From Rhodococcus sp. Z13 (GTDB lineage Bacteria > Actinomycetota > Actinomycetes > Mycobacteriales > Mycobacteriaceae), in the NCBI RefSeq assembly GCF_025837095.1, contig NZ_CP107551.1:2970668-3034667 (forward strand): a stretch of DNA of 64,000 bases, written 5' to 3'. The position numbers and the translations under genes were made by a program. Positions 38,253 through 46,145 of this stretch are shown here, in pieces. How positions within the stretch are numbered: position 1 is the first letter of the stretch; each line of letters starts with the position of its first letter. A model generated the notes under the pieces. The model had not been told where the DNA came from. It searched no databases and worked only from the letters and a program-made list of their open reading frames with translations.

Positions 38253-39052
38253 CGGCGGACCGCCTTCACGACGCCCTCGTAGTGTCGGTTCCACACCTGG
38301 TCGAACAGGTGCCGGTCAGCCTGGGTGTATGCGTAGACCTCGCGCACGGTGCCGTTCGGCAGCTCCTGGTATGCCTTGCCGGGGGCTTCGCCGTGCTCGG
38401 CCACGTACAGGCCCTTGAGTCGCTTGCCGAAGCCGGGGGCTTTCGCAGTGACCAGGTCGGCGTCGAGTCCCTTGGACGACAGGTAGTCGGAGACGTACAG
38501 GGGGATGCTGGTGGGGTCGAGTTCAGGCTTCTCTCCGAGTGCCCGGGCGAGAACGACCCGGCCCTTCGCTTCGAGGTGCTTCGGATCGACGATGCCCTTC
38601 AACGCCTGGAGGACGTTGGCCTGCGCCTGTGCCTGGCGGGCGAGTCGTTCGAGCTGGTCCTCGGTGGCGGAGGGGTTGATGGCTCCACCATCGTGGAAGT
38701 ACGAGTCGAGGGCGTCTGCGGCTTCGTTCTGGAAGGCGATGACCGTGGGGCGGACGTCTTCGTTGACTCGGCTCTCGTCGATGGTGGCGAGCCACATGGT
38801 CATGGTCCGACGGTCGATCATGTACATGTCGCGGGACTTCCCGTCCTCCGCAACCGAGGTCATGATGACCCCGGTTGCCCACGCCTTGGCCTGGAGTTTG
38901 CGCCGCTGACTGCGGTCATCGATGCCGATCGCTTCGCACATCGGCTTGAGTGCGACCATCGGTCGGCCGTTGATCTCGGCGGCGGTGATGGTGGCGTTCG
39001 TGCCGGGGACTGCGATCTGCACTACCTGTCCGGTAGTGTTCGTGAGTGACAT
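38249..39052 (-). CDS. Phage antirepressor (P22_AR_N-type)
   Basis: A 267-aa protein. Residues about 10-120 (VVQIAVPGTNATITAAEING, ALKPMCEAIGIDDRSQRRKL, DMYMIDRRTMTMWLATI) match the P22 antirepressor N-domain. The C-terminal part ending KLDP...YVYAYTQADRHLF-like is helical and basic. It probably counteracts the immunity repressor during induction. ATG with GAGGAGGAG upstream; an own TAGTCT promoter lies 76 nt upstream, with a hairpin in the leader. Confidence 0.82.
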   Translation of the reverse strand: MSLTNTTGQVVQIAVPGTNATITAAEINGRPMVALKPMCEAIGIDDRSQRRKLQAKAWATGVIMTSVAEDGKSRDMYMIDRRTMTMWLATIDESRVNEDVRPTVIAFQNEAADALDSYFHDGGAINPSATEDQLERLARQAQAQANVLQALKGIVDPKHLEAKGRVVLARALGEKPELDPTSIPLYVSDYLSSKGLDADLVTAKAPGFGKRLKGLYVAEHGEAPGKAYQELPNGTVREVYAYTQADRHLFDQVWNRHYEGVVKAVRR

Positions 39053-39077
39053 TCGAGGCTCCTCCTCGGGTGTCCAC

Positions 39078-39112
39078 GCCCCGCGGAGTTGCTGCTCCGG
39101 CGGGGCCTTTTT
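39078..39112. other. Leader hairpin of antirepressor gene / plus-strand terminator
   Basis: GCCCCGCGGAG ... CTCCGGCGGGGC with T5 on the plus-strand side. On the mRNA strand it is a 5' leader hairpin beginning with AAAAA. Its plus-strand form would stop antisense transcription. Confidence 0.5.
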
Positions 39113-39127
39113 CGTTGTTGTCCTGGT

Positions 39128-39159
39128 CAGACTAGCCGAATGACACGCGGGTTGCACAC
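39128..39159 (-). promoter_or_regulatory. Probable early promoter of the antirepressor gene
   Basis: Minus strand TGTGCA, 18 nt, TAGTCT in the 124-nt gap; spacing is near the classical 17 nt, unlike the late promoters. Confidence 0.4.
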
Positions 39160-39176
39160 CGCTTGTCGGCGTGTCT

Positions 39177-40199
39177 CTATGCGCCCTTCTCGGTCCTCGC
39201 CTGCTGGTACAGCGATCGCAGACTCGGCCGCGACTCCGGCGGCCTGACGTGCCCGCAGACGTTCTTTCCGACGTAGCCGTCCTCATCGCACAGGTCGCAT
39301 TCGTCGATGGCTCTGCGGCGCTCCTGGGCGGCGATACGGCGTGCCTCTTTGCGGGCCTCGATCGCCAACCGTTCCTGTTCGGCGTCCCAGGCTTTCCGGC
39401 GCCGGCGTGCGTCCCCGCAGGGGCCGCACGGGGCCTCGCTGCCGTCGGGGTGTTGGGGGCAGTGGGAGGGGGGTGGGGTGGGGTCGTCGTTCGCGCGCGC
39501 GACGTTCCCTTCCGTACTTACGTAACCCCCTTGGAGAAATGGAGCAGGAGAAGGAGCAGGAGTAGGGCCGGGGTTGGCGGTGGGGTTGACCCCTACCCTT
39601 GGGTTTTCGTTAACCGGGGGGTTCGGCGAGGGGTTAACCGAAGGGTTGGGCCAACCCTTAGCCCAAGGGTTAGCCGAAGGGTTGGCGGAGGGGTTGGATC
39701 GGGGGTTGAACGGCTCCAACGTCGCCGGATCAACCGGCTTCTGAGACAGCATCGACACCACCGCCTCCCGCTGCCACGACGACAGTCCCGGGTTCGCGGC
39801 GCGGATCTTGAGCACCTCGTGCACCACCACCCCCCGCAGCGTCCGGGACGCCAGCTCGGCGCGTGCGTTCGCCATCGACACGGCCATGTTCGGGATCTTC
39901 CACAGCCCGTCGTGCTTGACCCACGACCGGATCAGGAACTCCCCCGTCACCTCGTCGATGATCAGAAACAGATCCCGGGACAGTTCGACGGCCGCGGCCT
40001 CCACCGCCTCGGGTGTCCAGTCCTTCGCTTTCGTCGAGATCTTCCCCGGATGCCACTCCCCCGCACCGCAGTACGACAGCCCCGGCGAGTGCCACAGGGT
40101 GTGGTAGAGGTGCTGGGCGGGTGGGGTGCAGTCGAGCCAGTCGTCGTCACCCCAGATCGCGAGGTTCATGCGTGAGTGATCCTTGCCAGTGGCGGCCAT
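39177..40199 (-). CDS. Phage replication initiation protein, iterons in gene
   Basis: A 340-aa protein. Residues 1-150 (WGDDDWLDCTPPAQHLYHTL, LFLIIDEVTGEFLIRSWVKH) resemble winged-helix replication organizers of actinophages. Residues about 158-225 are Asn-Pro rich (NPSANPSANPWAKGWPNP) because the DNA there is made of GGGTT repeats. The C-terminal 110 residues hold a charged helix and a four-Cys motif (CDLCDEDGYVGKNVC). As in lambda O, the origin probably lies in the gene. The ATG has GGAGGG 8 nt upstream. Confidence 0.75.
   Translation of the reverse strand: MAATGKDHSRMNLAIWGDDDWLDCTPPAQHLYHTLWHSPGLSYCGAGEWHPGKISTKAKDWTPEAVEAAAVELSRDLFLIIDEVTGEFLIRSWVKHDGLWKIPNMAVSMANARAELASRTLRGVVVHEVLKIRAANPGLSSWQREAVVSMLSQKPVDPATLEPFNPRSNPSANPSANPWAKGWPNPSVNPSPNPPVNENPRVGVNPTANPGPTPAPSPAPFLQGGYVSTEGNVARANDDPTPPPSHCPQHPDGSEAPCGPCGDARRRRKAWDAEQERLAIEARKEARRIAAQERRRAIDECDLCDEDGYVGKNVCGHVRPPESRPSLRSLYQQARTEKGA
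39571..39710. repeat. Iteron-like GGGTT repeats, candidate phage origin
   Basis: About ten copies of GGGTT(A/G)(A/G)CC(G/C)(A/G)A-type units on the plus strand at 11-15 nt spacing, with a 9-bp-arm palindrome AAGGGTTGG-G-CCAACCCTT at 39641-39659. Located inside the replication gene. Confidence 0.65.
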
Positions 40200-40237
40200 C
40201 AGACGGCCCTCCCCGAAGCAAAGGTGTGGGTGATCTT

Positions 40238-40256
40238 GGATAGCATTCGGCTATCC
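40238..40256. promoter_or_regulatory. Inverted repeat upstream of replication gene
   Basis: GGATAGC-ATTCG-GCTATCC, 7-bp perfect arms in the leader of the replication gene; possible operator. Confidence 0.4.
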
Positions 40257-40289
40257 CCCTCTCTGGTGAGTTCAGTGAGTGGGGTGAGT

Positions 40290-40324
40290 GGGCCTGTGGC
40301 GTGTGACCAGCACTCCACAGGCCC
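40290..40324 (-). terminator. Terminator at end of first early operon segment
   Basis: GGGCCTGTGG, 15-nt loop, CCACAGGCCC: a 10-bp stem just after the stop of the 57-aa gene. Confidence 0.6.
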
Positions 40325-40332
40325 CGCCCATC

Positions 40333-40506
40333 CTAGTGACAAGTGGCAGGGATTCCACATGTCGATCCGGTCAGGTCATCTGTGAGGGGCACCGGCTTCC
40401 CCGACATCGGGCACGCATGGTGCGCCGTGTCCTCGTGGGGCCGAACCCGCCCGGTGTGCTCGGAGGCGAACACCTCACGCCGGCACACCGGGCAGCACAC
40501 GGTCAC
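40333..40506 (-). CDS. Zn-ribbon micro-protein (57 aa)
   Basis: MTVCCPVCRREVFASEHTGR ... HHACP: Cys pairs plus His. The GTG start overlaps the previous stop (GTGA). Unknown. Confidence 0.6.
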   Translation of the reverse strand: MTVCCPVCRREVFASEHTGRVRPHEDTAHHACPMSGKPVPLTDDLTGSTCGIPATCH

Positions 40507-40622
40507 GACTCCGACTCCGGGACGTAGGCGGTGCACTGGCATTCCGTGCACCACGGCGGCTCACCATCGGTGACGATCAGCCAGTGCGCGGCCTTCTCGT
40601 GACCGCAGGCGCAGACGTTCAC
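40503..40622 (-). CDS. Zn-ribbon micro-protein (39 aa)
   Basis: MNVCACGHEKAAHWLIVTDG ... CTECQC: two CxC/CxxC knuckles. GTGA overlaps with both neighbours support it. Unknown. Confidence 0.6.
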   Translation of the reverse strand: MNVCACGHEKAAHWLIVTDGEPPWCTECQCTAYVPESES

Positions 40623-41044
40623 CACAGCGTCAACTCCTCCACCTCGACGACCACAGGCCGATCAACCGTCGTGCGGCCGAGGAACCGGTCCACGATCGCC
40701 TTCTGCGCTTCCCGGCCGCCCTCGAAACGCTCGCGCCGGGCCTGGGCCCGAAGCTCCCCGGGGATCGACTCGCCCCACCGGGTGATCTGCTGCCAGGTCA
40801 GCGTCACCGCGTGGGCCGGGTCCGACGCCTTCCGGGAACCGAAGTAGTCCCCCGCACCGGTCATCGCGATGCCCCACGGGTACGTCCGCAGGCCCAGGCC
40901 GGCGGCACGCCACTCCGGATCCTTCGCGGTCGCACCACCTCTCCGTTCCCGGAGGTGGCTGATCCAGTGCTCCGGGACGTCGATGAGGCCGAAGACCATC
41001 CAGTCCTCGAGCTCGCCGAGGAGCCGCAGCTGATCCGGGGTCAT
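40619..41044 (-). CDS. Early phage protein (141 aa)
   Basis: Starts MTPDQLRLLGELEDWMVFGL (ATGA overlap). It resembles small actinophage proteins with a helical core and a WRAAGLGLRTYPWG segment; no function recognised. Confidence 0.6.
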   Translation of the reverse strand: MTPDQLRLLGELEDWMVFGLIDVPEHWISHLRERRGGATAKDPEWRAAGLGLRTYPWGIAMTGAGDYFGSRKASDPAHAVTLTWQQITRWGESIPGELRAQARRERFEGGREAQKAIVDRFLGRTTVDRPVVVEVEELTLW

Positions 41045-41370
41045 GACGCACGCTCCCACGATCCGTCCGGCCCGTAATCGCCCTCGTCGAGGTCCCATTC
41101 CTGCCCTGTCTGCGGATTCCACACGTGGTCATGCCCGCAGCGGGTGCAGCGTCGCAGGACCAGCCGGTAGGGCCAGTGCGGGATGTCGACTCTCCCCTCG
41201 GCGGTGACGCGATCGGCACGGACACCGCAGTGCCAGCACATGGCCGGGGGAAGCGGCTCCGAGGTGCCATCCGCTTCGGTCCGGCACATGAACGGGTCCG
41301 GCGTGAACTCGCCCCACGTGACCGGGTGTCCATCCCAGGCGACGGGGAGGCGCCGCTGCTCGGCCGTCAT
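41041..41370 (-). CDS. Zn-ribbon phage protein (109 aa)
   Basis: MCWHCGVRADRV and RRCTRCGHDHVWN give two CxxC pairs. Unknown role; 4-nt overlaps on both sides. Confidence 0.62.
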   Translation of the reverse strand: MTAEQRRLPVAWDGHPVTWGEFTPDPFMCRTEADGTSEPLPPAMCWHCGVRADRVTAEGRVDIPHWPYRLVLRRCTRCGHDHVWNPQTGQEWDLDEGDYGPDGSWERAS

Positions 41371-41636
41371 GACCGGTCTCCGATCGTGCGCTCGAGGCCC
41401 ACCGCCGCGGACCGGTACGCCACCGACGCCCGAGAGTCCCCGCCCTCCACATCAGCCAGGAGGTGCAGGTGCTGCGCGTACTCCCGGACCCGGCGCAGGA
41501 CGCGGCGCAGCTCGTCGACCTCGGCCACCATCCCCGACAGGGCAGTCTCGGCGTCCTCGAGACGCTCGCGGGTGCGCTGCCACTCCTCTGGCGGATCAGC
41601 ACCCGGGTCGCCCCACCCGACGGCCGCGGCGGTCAT
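41367..41636 (-). CDS. Coiled-coil phage protein (89 aa)
   Basis: A long heptad region (RTRERLEDAETALSGMVAEV DELRRVL). Unknown function; ATGA overlap. Confidence 0.6.
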   Translation of the reverse strand: MTAAAVGWGDPGADPPEEWQRTRERLEDAETALSGMVAEVDELRRVLRRVREYAQHLHLLADVEGGDSRASVAYRSAAVGLERTIGDRS

Positions 41637-41839
41637 TCCGCACCTCCGAGGTACTCAACTTCCCAGGTCGGATGCAGCGTCATGATCTGGCCAAAGCAGT
41701 TGTCGAGGCGCACTCTCAGGTAATGACCGCGCGCGGCGACGATGGTCCCAATCCACCGACGCCCCTCGCCGCGGTAGGCGATCCGGGTGCCGCGCTTCGC
41801 AGGTACGCCGTAGTACCGGCGGATTGATTCCATGCTCAC
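41633..41839 (-). CDS. Small beta-rich phage protein (68 aa)
   Basis: SIRRYYGVPAKRGTRIAYRG, then WIGTIVAARGHYLRVRLDN, an SH3/KOW-like strand pattern. GTG at 41837-41839 overlaps the upstream TGA. Unknown. Confidence 0.58.
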   Translation of the reverse strand: MSMESIRRYYGVPAKRGTRIAYRGEGRRWIGTIVAARGHYLRVRLDNCFGQIMTLHPTWEVEYLGGAE

Positions 41840-41958
41840 TTGGTGTCTCCGATGTGGATGAGTGCTTGTCCGGCGTGGTCGCAGGCCCAGGCGGTGATGG
41901 TGAGCCATCCGGCGAGGCACATGGTGGAGACCCCGGCCAGATACACCGCGGTCCTCAC
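41836..41958 (-). CDS. 40-aa single-TM micro-protein
   Basis: MRTAVYLAGVSTMCLAGWLT then ITAWACDHAGQ: one membrane helix. GTGA overlaps on both sides. Unknown. Confidence 0.58.
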   Translation of the reverse strand: MRTAVYLAGVSTMCLAGWLTITAWACDHAGQALIHIGDTK

Positions 41959-42335
41959 GACGCACCACCGTCGACACCGACATAGCGGATGAACAGGCGC
42001 CCGCCTCGGCTCACAGCCTCGAACGATCCTTTCGGCGCGAACCCGATCCGCCCCTGCCTCACCCCGCCCGCGAACTGGGTGGCGGACTTGAACGGGTCCT
42101 CCTCCGTGGATCGGTACTCCACCCACTGTCCGCGGTTCGCCTTCGCGAACGCGATGAGTTGCTCACGCTGCTCCGGGATACGGCGGCCGACCAACTGCCC
42201 ACTGCCGGGTATATCGCTCTCGTCGACGATCTGGAACGCCGGCGGGGTGTTGCGGGCACGCCGGGCCTCTTCGCGCTGCATACGCCGGAACTCCCGGTCG
42301 TCCTGGTCGCGCAAGGTGATGGGGGTGACGGTCAT
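41955..42335 (-). CDS. Early phage protein (126 aa)
   Basis: A charged N-terminal helix (DREFRRMQREEARRARN) and a C-terminal beta domain (GQWVEYRSTEEDPFKSATQF). No family recognised. Confidence 0.6.
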   Translation of the reverse strand: MTVTPITLRDQDDREFRRMQREEARRARNTPPAFQIVDESDIPGSGQLVGRRIPEQREQLIAFAKANRGQWVEYRSTEEDPFKSATQFAGGVRQGRIGFAPKGSFEAVSRGGRLFIRYVGVDGGAS

Positions 42336-42667
42336 CGCAGAATCCCCTCGGGGAGGCCGTTCTCGGCGAGGAACTCCTCAGCTGCACCGTCGAGCTCGGC
42401 GACGTCCGCGGCGACCGTGTGCAGGTGCTTCAGTGCGTTGAGCTTGTCCGGCCGGTAGCCGCTCCAGTGCATGTCGCCTGCCACCACGACCGGCGCCTGG
42501 GTGTAACCCAGCACCGCCACCTCGTCTCGAGCAGCCGGGTCCTGATCGACGTAACGCAGCGCGTACGGGGTGCCCTGACGGTCGAGGTGCCGCTTGGTAG
42601 CGATGCACTGCTGGCAGTTCTCGGTCTTCGCGAAGAGCGTGACAGGGACGGGATTGGACTGAGTCAC
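42332..42667 (-). CDS. NrdH-like glutaredoxin
   Basis: A 111-aa protein with a redox motif in TENCQQCIATKRHLDRQGTP (CxxC at about residues 18-21), the cis-Pro region GYTQAPVVVAGDMHWSGYRP and DKLNAL, the pattern of NrdH redoxins that reduce ribonucleotide reductase. Phage copies raise dNTP supply during replication. The C-terminal 30 residues are an extra acidic extension. No phage NrdE/F gene is seen in the window. Confidence 0.82.
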   Translation of the reverse strand: MTQSNPVPVTLFAKTENCQQCIATKRHLDRQGTPYALRYVDQDPAARDEVAVLGYTQAPVVVAGDMHWSGYRPDKLNALKHLHTVAADVAELDGAAEEFLAENGLPEGILR

Positions 42668-43065
42668 TGAGTGTCTCCGATCGTGATGGTGAGCCAGAGG
42701 GAGCCGGGCAGGCCCTTCTCTGCGGGGTGAATCAACGGCATGAGCTTCGTCATGAACCGTGGGGTGTCATCCGGGACCAGGCCGTGATCGACGAGACCGT
42801 CGAAACACGCCTTCCCGGTGGCGATGAGGTTGTCTTCGTCCCGGCGTCGGTTGTCGCGCGGCCGATAGTGCAGACACACCGTGGCCCGCTCGCAACCGGT
42901 CGGGACCTTCGCCTCCTTGGCGAGCCATGCAGTGGTCGAGCGGACCTCGCGCGTGACCCGAGCCCGGACGCGGTAGTGCATCCGGTCGTTCAAATTCAAG
43001 GGCGGCTTCGAGTACGGGAGTTGGATCGTCCACACGTCGACACCGCACACCTTCTCGACGCTCAC
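42664..43065 (-). CDS. RusA-like Holliday junction resolvase
   Basis: A 133-aa protein with the RusA-type pattern: PLNLNDRMHYRVRARVTREV near the start, HYRPRDNRRRDEDNL with the acidic metal-binding residues, then ACFDGLVDHGLVPDD. It resolves branched DNA before packaging. In an operon with NrdH-like and Rad52-like genes. Confidence 0.85.
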   Translation of the reverse strand: MSVEKVCGVDVWTIQLPYSKPPLNLNDRMHYRVRARVTREVRSTTAWLAKEAKVPTGCERATVCLHYRPRDNRRRDEDNLIATGKACFDGLVDHGLVPDDTPRFMTKLMPLIHPAEKGLPGSLWLTITIGDTQ

Positions 43066-43385
43066 AGGACTACCCCACTCGGGGTGGACTGCATCCGGGC
43101 CGCCGCCAGCAGCGCCGCCGCGGTCTCGGCGAGCTCGTCGTCGGACAGCACCTCACCCGCCACCCACACGTCCCCATCGGCAACGGTGGCGAGCTGCAGG
43201 TCCCCACACTCGGCCTTCCAGGTGGTGCCATGCTCGTTCGTGAACGACGGCGCCGGCAACTCCACCACCTCGTGGCGTTCGAGGATCGCCGCCGCAACCT
43301 CGTTCGCCGGGGTCAACACGAACTCGGGCGAGGACGGCATCAGGGTCTCGGCGATCAGCTTCGCCAGCGCGGAATGAGTCATCAT
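43062..43385 (-). CDS. Early phage protein (107 aa)
   Basis: Helical (ALAKLIAETL, ELAETAAALLAAARM) with a central beta part. ATGATG start. No family recognised. Confidence 0.58.
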   Translation of the reverse strand: MMTHSALAKLIAETLMPSSPEFVLTPANEVAAAILERHEVVELPAPSFTNEHGTTWKAECGDLQLATVADGDVWVAGEVLSDDELAETAAALLAAARMQSTPSGVVL

Positions 43386-43585
43386 GCCTGCAGCTCCTTT
43401 TCGATTGTCTCGGCGATGGAGAATGCGCCCGCATCCGCAGTGCGCTCGAACTCCGCGCGCATCACCAGTGCGATGTATTCGGCACCCTCGCGCGAGACAC
43501 GGATAGCCGTGACCGGCTCAATAATCGGGTGGTCGACGCAGATGTTGAGGTCGCCTTCATGCGCCCAGGCGTCACATGCACTCAT
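43382..43585 (-). CDS. Small phage protein (67 aa)
   Basis: MSACDAWAHEGDLNICVDHP, then a helix ending AETIEKELQA. Starts by ATGA overlap. Unknown. Confidence 0.58.
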   Translation of the reverse strand: MSACDAWAHEGDLNICVDHPIIEPVTAIRVSREGAEYIALVMRAEFERTADAGAFSIAETIEKELQA

Positions 43586-43956
43586 GCCGCACCGCCGATC
43601 CCGCGGCCGGCCAGCTCGCGCAGGTACTCGTCGACATCCGCGGTCCACCAGAACAGCGGAGAGTTCCGGGCCCGGCCGGACTTGAACGCCTTCCGGTAGA
43701 ACGGGTGCGAGGAGGAATCCTCGCGGCGCTTCTTGATGGTCCGCGTACTCACTCCGATGGCGACGGAGACCTCCGACAGGGTCATCTTGTCCTTGTGCGG
43801 GCTACGCCGGAACGGTGCGCGCTCGCGCAGCTCCTCCTCGAGCTCTGCGCACTTGGCGCGCAGCTCGTCCCGCTCGGCGGCAAGGTCGGCGAGCAACTCC
43901 TCGATGAGGTTGTTCACCCGGGATTTCGCTGCATCCACGAAGTCGGGATTCGTCAC
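43582..43956 (-). CDS. HTH protein, candidate excisionase/MerR-like (124 aa)
   Basis: The N-terminal half is coiled coil (IEELLADLAAERDELRAKC). The C-terminal half has MTLSEVSVAIGVSTRTIKKR and FWWTADVDEYLREL, a MerR/excisionase-type winged helix. Could direct excision or bend DNA at early promoters; its distance from the integrase makes a role as the Xis uncertain. Confidence 0.65.
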   Translation of the reverse strand: MTNPDFVDAAKSRVNNLIEELLADLAAERDELRAKCAELEEELRERAPFRRSPHKDKMTLSEVSVAIGVSTRTIKKRREDSSSHPFYRKAFKSGRARNSPLFWWTADVDEYLRELAGRGIGGAA

Positions 43957-43997
43957 GGATCAGGTGTCCTTTCAGAAAAGAGTCGGTGGGTTGGATT

Positions 43998-44064
43998 GCC
44001 GGGGTGGCGTGGTGCGCACATCTGGTGCGCCGGATCAGGACTCCGTTCGGCACGCCACCCCGGC
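43998..44064 (-). terminator. Long inverted repeat after Rad52-like gene
   Basis: GCCGGGGTGGCGTG and its perfect complement, 39-nt loop, in the 116-nt gap; terminator or processing structure. Confidence 0.5.
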
Positions 44065-44072
44065 AGGTCTTC

Positions 44073-44726
44073 TCAGCCGGATTGGGCCAGGTCGGCGAGG
44101 CGGACGCGTATCGCGTTCGAGACCTCGCCGTAGCGGTAGCCGAGCTTCTCGGCGTTCTGCGTCCACAGCGCCCGCAGCTCGTCCTCCGACTGCGCGGAGT
44201 TGACCTGTTTGAGCAGCTCCTCGACGTCCACCGTCGGCGGCTCCGGCTCCGGCTCGGGCTCGGGAGCACGACCGCGCTCCTCCTCGGCGTCGTGCAGGTC
44301 GCCCTTGTGCCACAGATCCAGGGCAGCACCGAACCGCATCCCCGCGTTCCGCAGGGCGTCGCCGATGGCCTCCTTGATGGCGTTGCCGCCGCGCTTGCCC
44401 TCGGCGTCGCCGTAGCCGATGCGGGTCACTCCGCAGATCGTGAGGCGGATCCACAGGCCGCCGTTCGCATCGAACTGCGGCAGGCCCTTCTCGTCGAGTG
44501 CGAGGGGTTCCCAGGTCCACTCGGGGTCGACCTCGAGGAACCGGTCGGTGAGGGCGGCGTGCCCGACGTAGTCGAGGTGCACCGCGGGCATCCCGTGGTA
44601 GCTGGCGCATTCTTCGCACCAGGCCTTCTTGGCGTCCTTGGAACGCGGCTTCGGGAGTTTCCCGATCTGGTGGTCCGGGAACGGCTCCCGCAACCGAACG
44701 AGAGCCTTCAACCGATCGTCAGTCAT
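44073..44726 (-). CDS. Rad52-like single-strand annealing protein
   Basis: A 217-aa protein. YVGHAALTDRFLEVDPEWTW, GGLWIRLTICGVTRIGYGDA and GGNAIKEAIGDALRNAGMRF are the hallmark segments of the Rad52/Sak-type phage recombinases of actinophages. A Glu-Pro repeat linker (EPEPEPEPEPP) leads to a helical tail that may bind SSB. Drives phage homologous recombination. The ATG overlaps the end of the upstream gene. Confidence 0.85.
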   Translation of the reverse strand: MTDDRLKALVRLREPFPDHQIGKLPKPRSKDAKKAWCEECASYHGMPAVHLDYVGHAALTDRFLEVDPEWTWEPLALDEKGLPQFDANGGLWIRLTICGVTRIGYGDAEGKRGGNAIKEAIGDALRNAGMRFGAALDLWHKGDLHDAEEERGRAPEPEPEPEPPTVDVEELLKQVNSAQSEDELRALWTQNAEKLGYRYGEVSNAIRVRLADLAQSG

Positions 44727-45258
44727 CACCCTCACCACCTTCGAGGGCGAGCACCTCGGTCCAGGACAACTCGCCCGAGGCGGTCATCTCCTGCACCAGG
44801 TCGACAATGTTGCGCGACGGCGTGAACCGCGGCGCCGGATCCCGCACCGGAGGAGTGCTCACCGCCACCCCCGGAAGATCGAAGTAGTCCGGGCAGCCCT
44901 CCGCCTCATACCGCTCGAGCACGTACGCCTCGAAGCTCTTGCGGCCCTGCTCGGTCAGCTGCACCACTGTCTCGACCATGCCGTCGCCGAACAACTCGGT
45001 CAGCCACGCGAACGCCTGCGCCTCGTCGGTGATGACGATGTGAGGCTTCGGCTTCGACGCCTTCGGAACCGTCGCATAGCCGAGCTCAACGCCGGCAGCG
45101 TTGTGGGCGTATACGGTGCCTCGCCGCAACTGCGCGGCCAGAGTCGACTTCGCCCGGGCCTCCACCTCGGCGAGTTGCTTCTTGGCGGCGGCCACCAGGG
45201 CCAGGGTTCGTACAGCGGTGTTGATATCGGTCCCGCTCGTGGTGTTCTCGATGCTCAC
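44719..45258 (-). CDS. Recombination-associated phage protein (179 aa)
   Basis: The N-terminal 60 residues are helical (TLALVAAAKKQLAEVEARAK), followed by a small beta domain (GVELGYATVPKASKPKPHIV). It directly precedes and overlaps the Rad52-like gene, a position where actinophages encode accessory recombination factors. No enzymatic motif. Confidence 0.62.
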   Translation of the reverse strand: MSIENTTSGTDINTAVRTLALVAAAKKQLAEVEARAKSTLAAQLRRGTVYAHNAAGVELGYATVPKASKPKPHIVITDEAQAFAWLTELFGDGMVETVVQLTEQGRKSFEAYVLERYEAEGCPDYFDLPGVAVSTPPVRDPAPRFTPSRNIVDLVQEMTASGELSWTEVLALEGGEGDD

Positions 45259-45392
45259 AGCGGGGCCTCCTCTCGGTCTGCGTCGAGCAGCAGCTCGGCG
45301 TGGTAGTCGTCGTCGATGTCGCGGTAGATCGCGCAGTCGGGTTCGTGCCCGAATCGGGTGCGGGCGCAGGTGCAGTCGTCACGCCACCGCAT
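45255..45392 (-). CDS. Cys/His micro-protein (45 aa)
   Basis: MRWRDDCTCARTRFGHEPDC then an acidic tail. C-x-C/H/C zinc-knuckle-like pattern. Unknown. Confidence 0.6.
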   Translation of the reverse strand: MRWRDDCTCARTRFGHEPDCAIYRDIDDDYHAELLLDADREEAPL

Positions 45393-45594
45393 AGCCGTCC
45401 CTCTCCGCCTTCCCCGGGCAGCCCTCACAGGTGCCGCCGATCCAGCCGCAGCACCGACCCGGTCCCTGAGCCTCCGGCTCGACCCAACCGCAGTCCGCCT
45501 CGTGCTGAGGGAACCCAGGCGCCGCACCGGCACAGGTGCACTCGCCGTGGCGGCCACGGCCCTTCAGATGCGGGGTGACGTAGATCGTGCTCAC
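45379..45594 (-). CDS. Cys-rich micro-protein (71 aa)
   Basis: ECTCAGAAPGFPQHEADCG, then RCCGWIGGTCEGCPGK: seven Cys plus His, likely two zinc sites, and similar in style to the 45-aa neighbour (possible duplication). GTGA start overlap. Confidence 0.6.
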   Translation of the reverse strand: MSTIYVTPHLKGRGRHGECTCAGAAPGFPQHEADCGWVEPEAQGPGRCCGWIGGTCEGCPGKAERDGYAVA

Positions 45595-45833
45595 AGCCCA
45601 CCCCCAGCGAAGTAGAAGACCGATCCGACCGTGGCGCCCAGGGTGACCACCCACAGCACCGCCGCGGGCCACACCCGCTTCGGCACCGGCGGTTCGGTGT
45701 CATCGGGGTCGACGATCAGGTCGCCGCGGTCCACCGCGAACACCTGGGTGAACGTCTCGTCCGCAACAGGGGTCGGCTCGTTCGCGACCGCAGCCTTCTC
45801 TTCGGCGGTCAGCTTCCGGTTCAGGATCGACAT
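45591..45833 (-). CDS. C-tail-anchored membrane protein (80 aa)
   Basis: A polar N-terminal domain and a C-terminal membrane helix (VWPAAVLWVVTLGATVGSVF). Unknown function. ATG with GGGGGCC upstream. Confidence 0.6.
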   Translation of the reverse strand: MSILNRKLTAEEKAAVANEPTPVADETFTQVFAVDRGDLIVDPDDTEPPVPKRVWPAAVLWVVTLGATVGSVFYFAGGGL

Positions 45834-45835
45834 GA

Positions 45836-46117
45836 TCAGGCCCCCTTCACCAGCTCGAAGCACGGCGCAGCGGCAACGAACGTGTCATGCAGCGCCAGGA
45901 TGGACTCCTGCAACGTCTCGCCACGGGCGAACATCACCGCACGCTCCGGGCCGGGGTAGACGTTCGCCCCGTGGAAGTCGAGCGTCACGACCATGTGGGC
46001 CAGCCAGCCACCCTCCAGGGAGGGGGTGAGCACCGGGGCCCTGTCGGGGGTGCCGTAGAACTCGGCGAGTTCTTCGATTACGACGAGCAGTTCATCGCTG
46101 GTAAGCTGCTGTTGCAT
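45836..46117 (-). CDS. Early phage protein (93 aa)
   Basis: Starts MQQQLTSDELLVVIEELAEF with AAGGA upstream. Mixed fold. First larger gene of the early operon after the Cro-like gene. Unknown. Confidence 0.62.
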   Translation of the reverse strand: MQQQLTSDELLVVIEELAEFYGTPDRAPVLTPSLEGGWLAHMVVTLDFHGANVYPGPERAVMFARGETLQESILALHDTFVAAAPCFELVKGA

Positions 46118-46145
46118 CTTTGATTCCTTCCAGGTGATCGATGCT

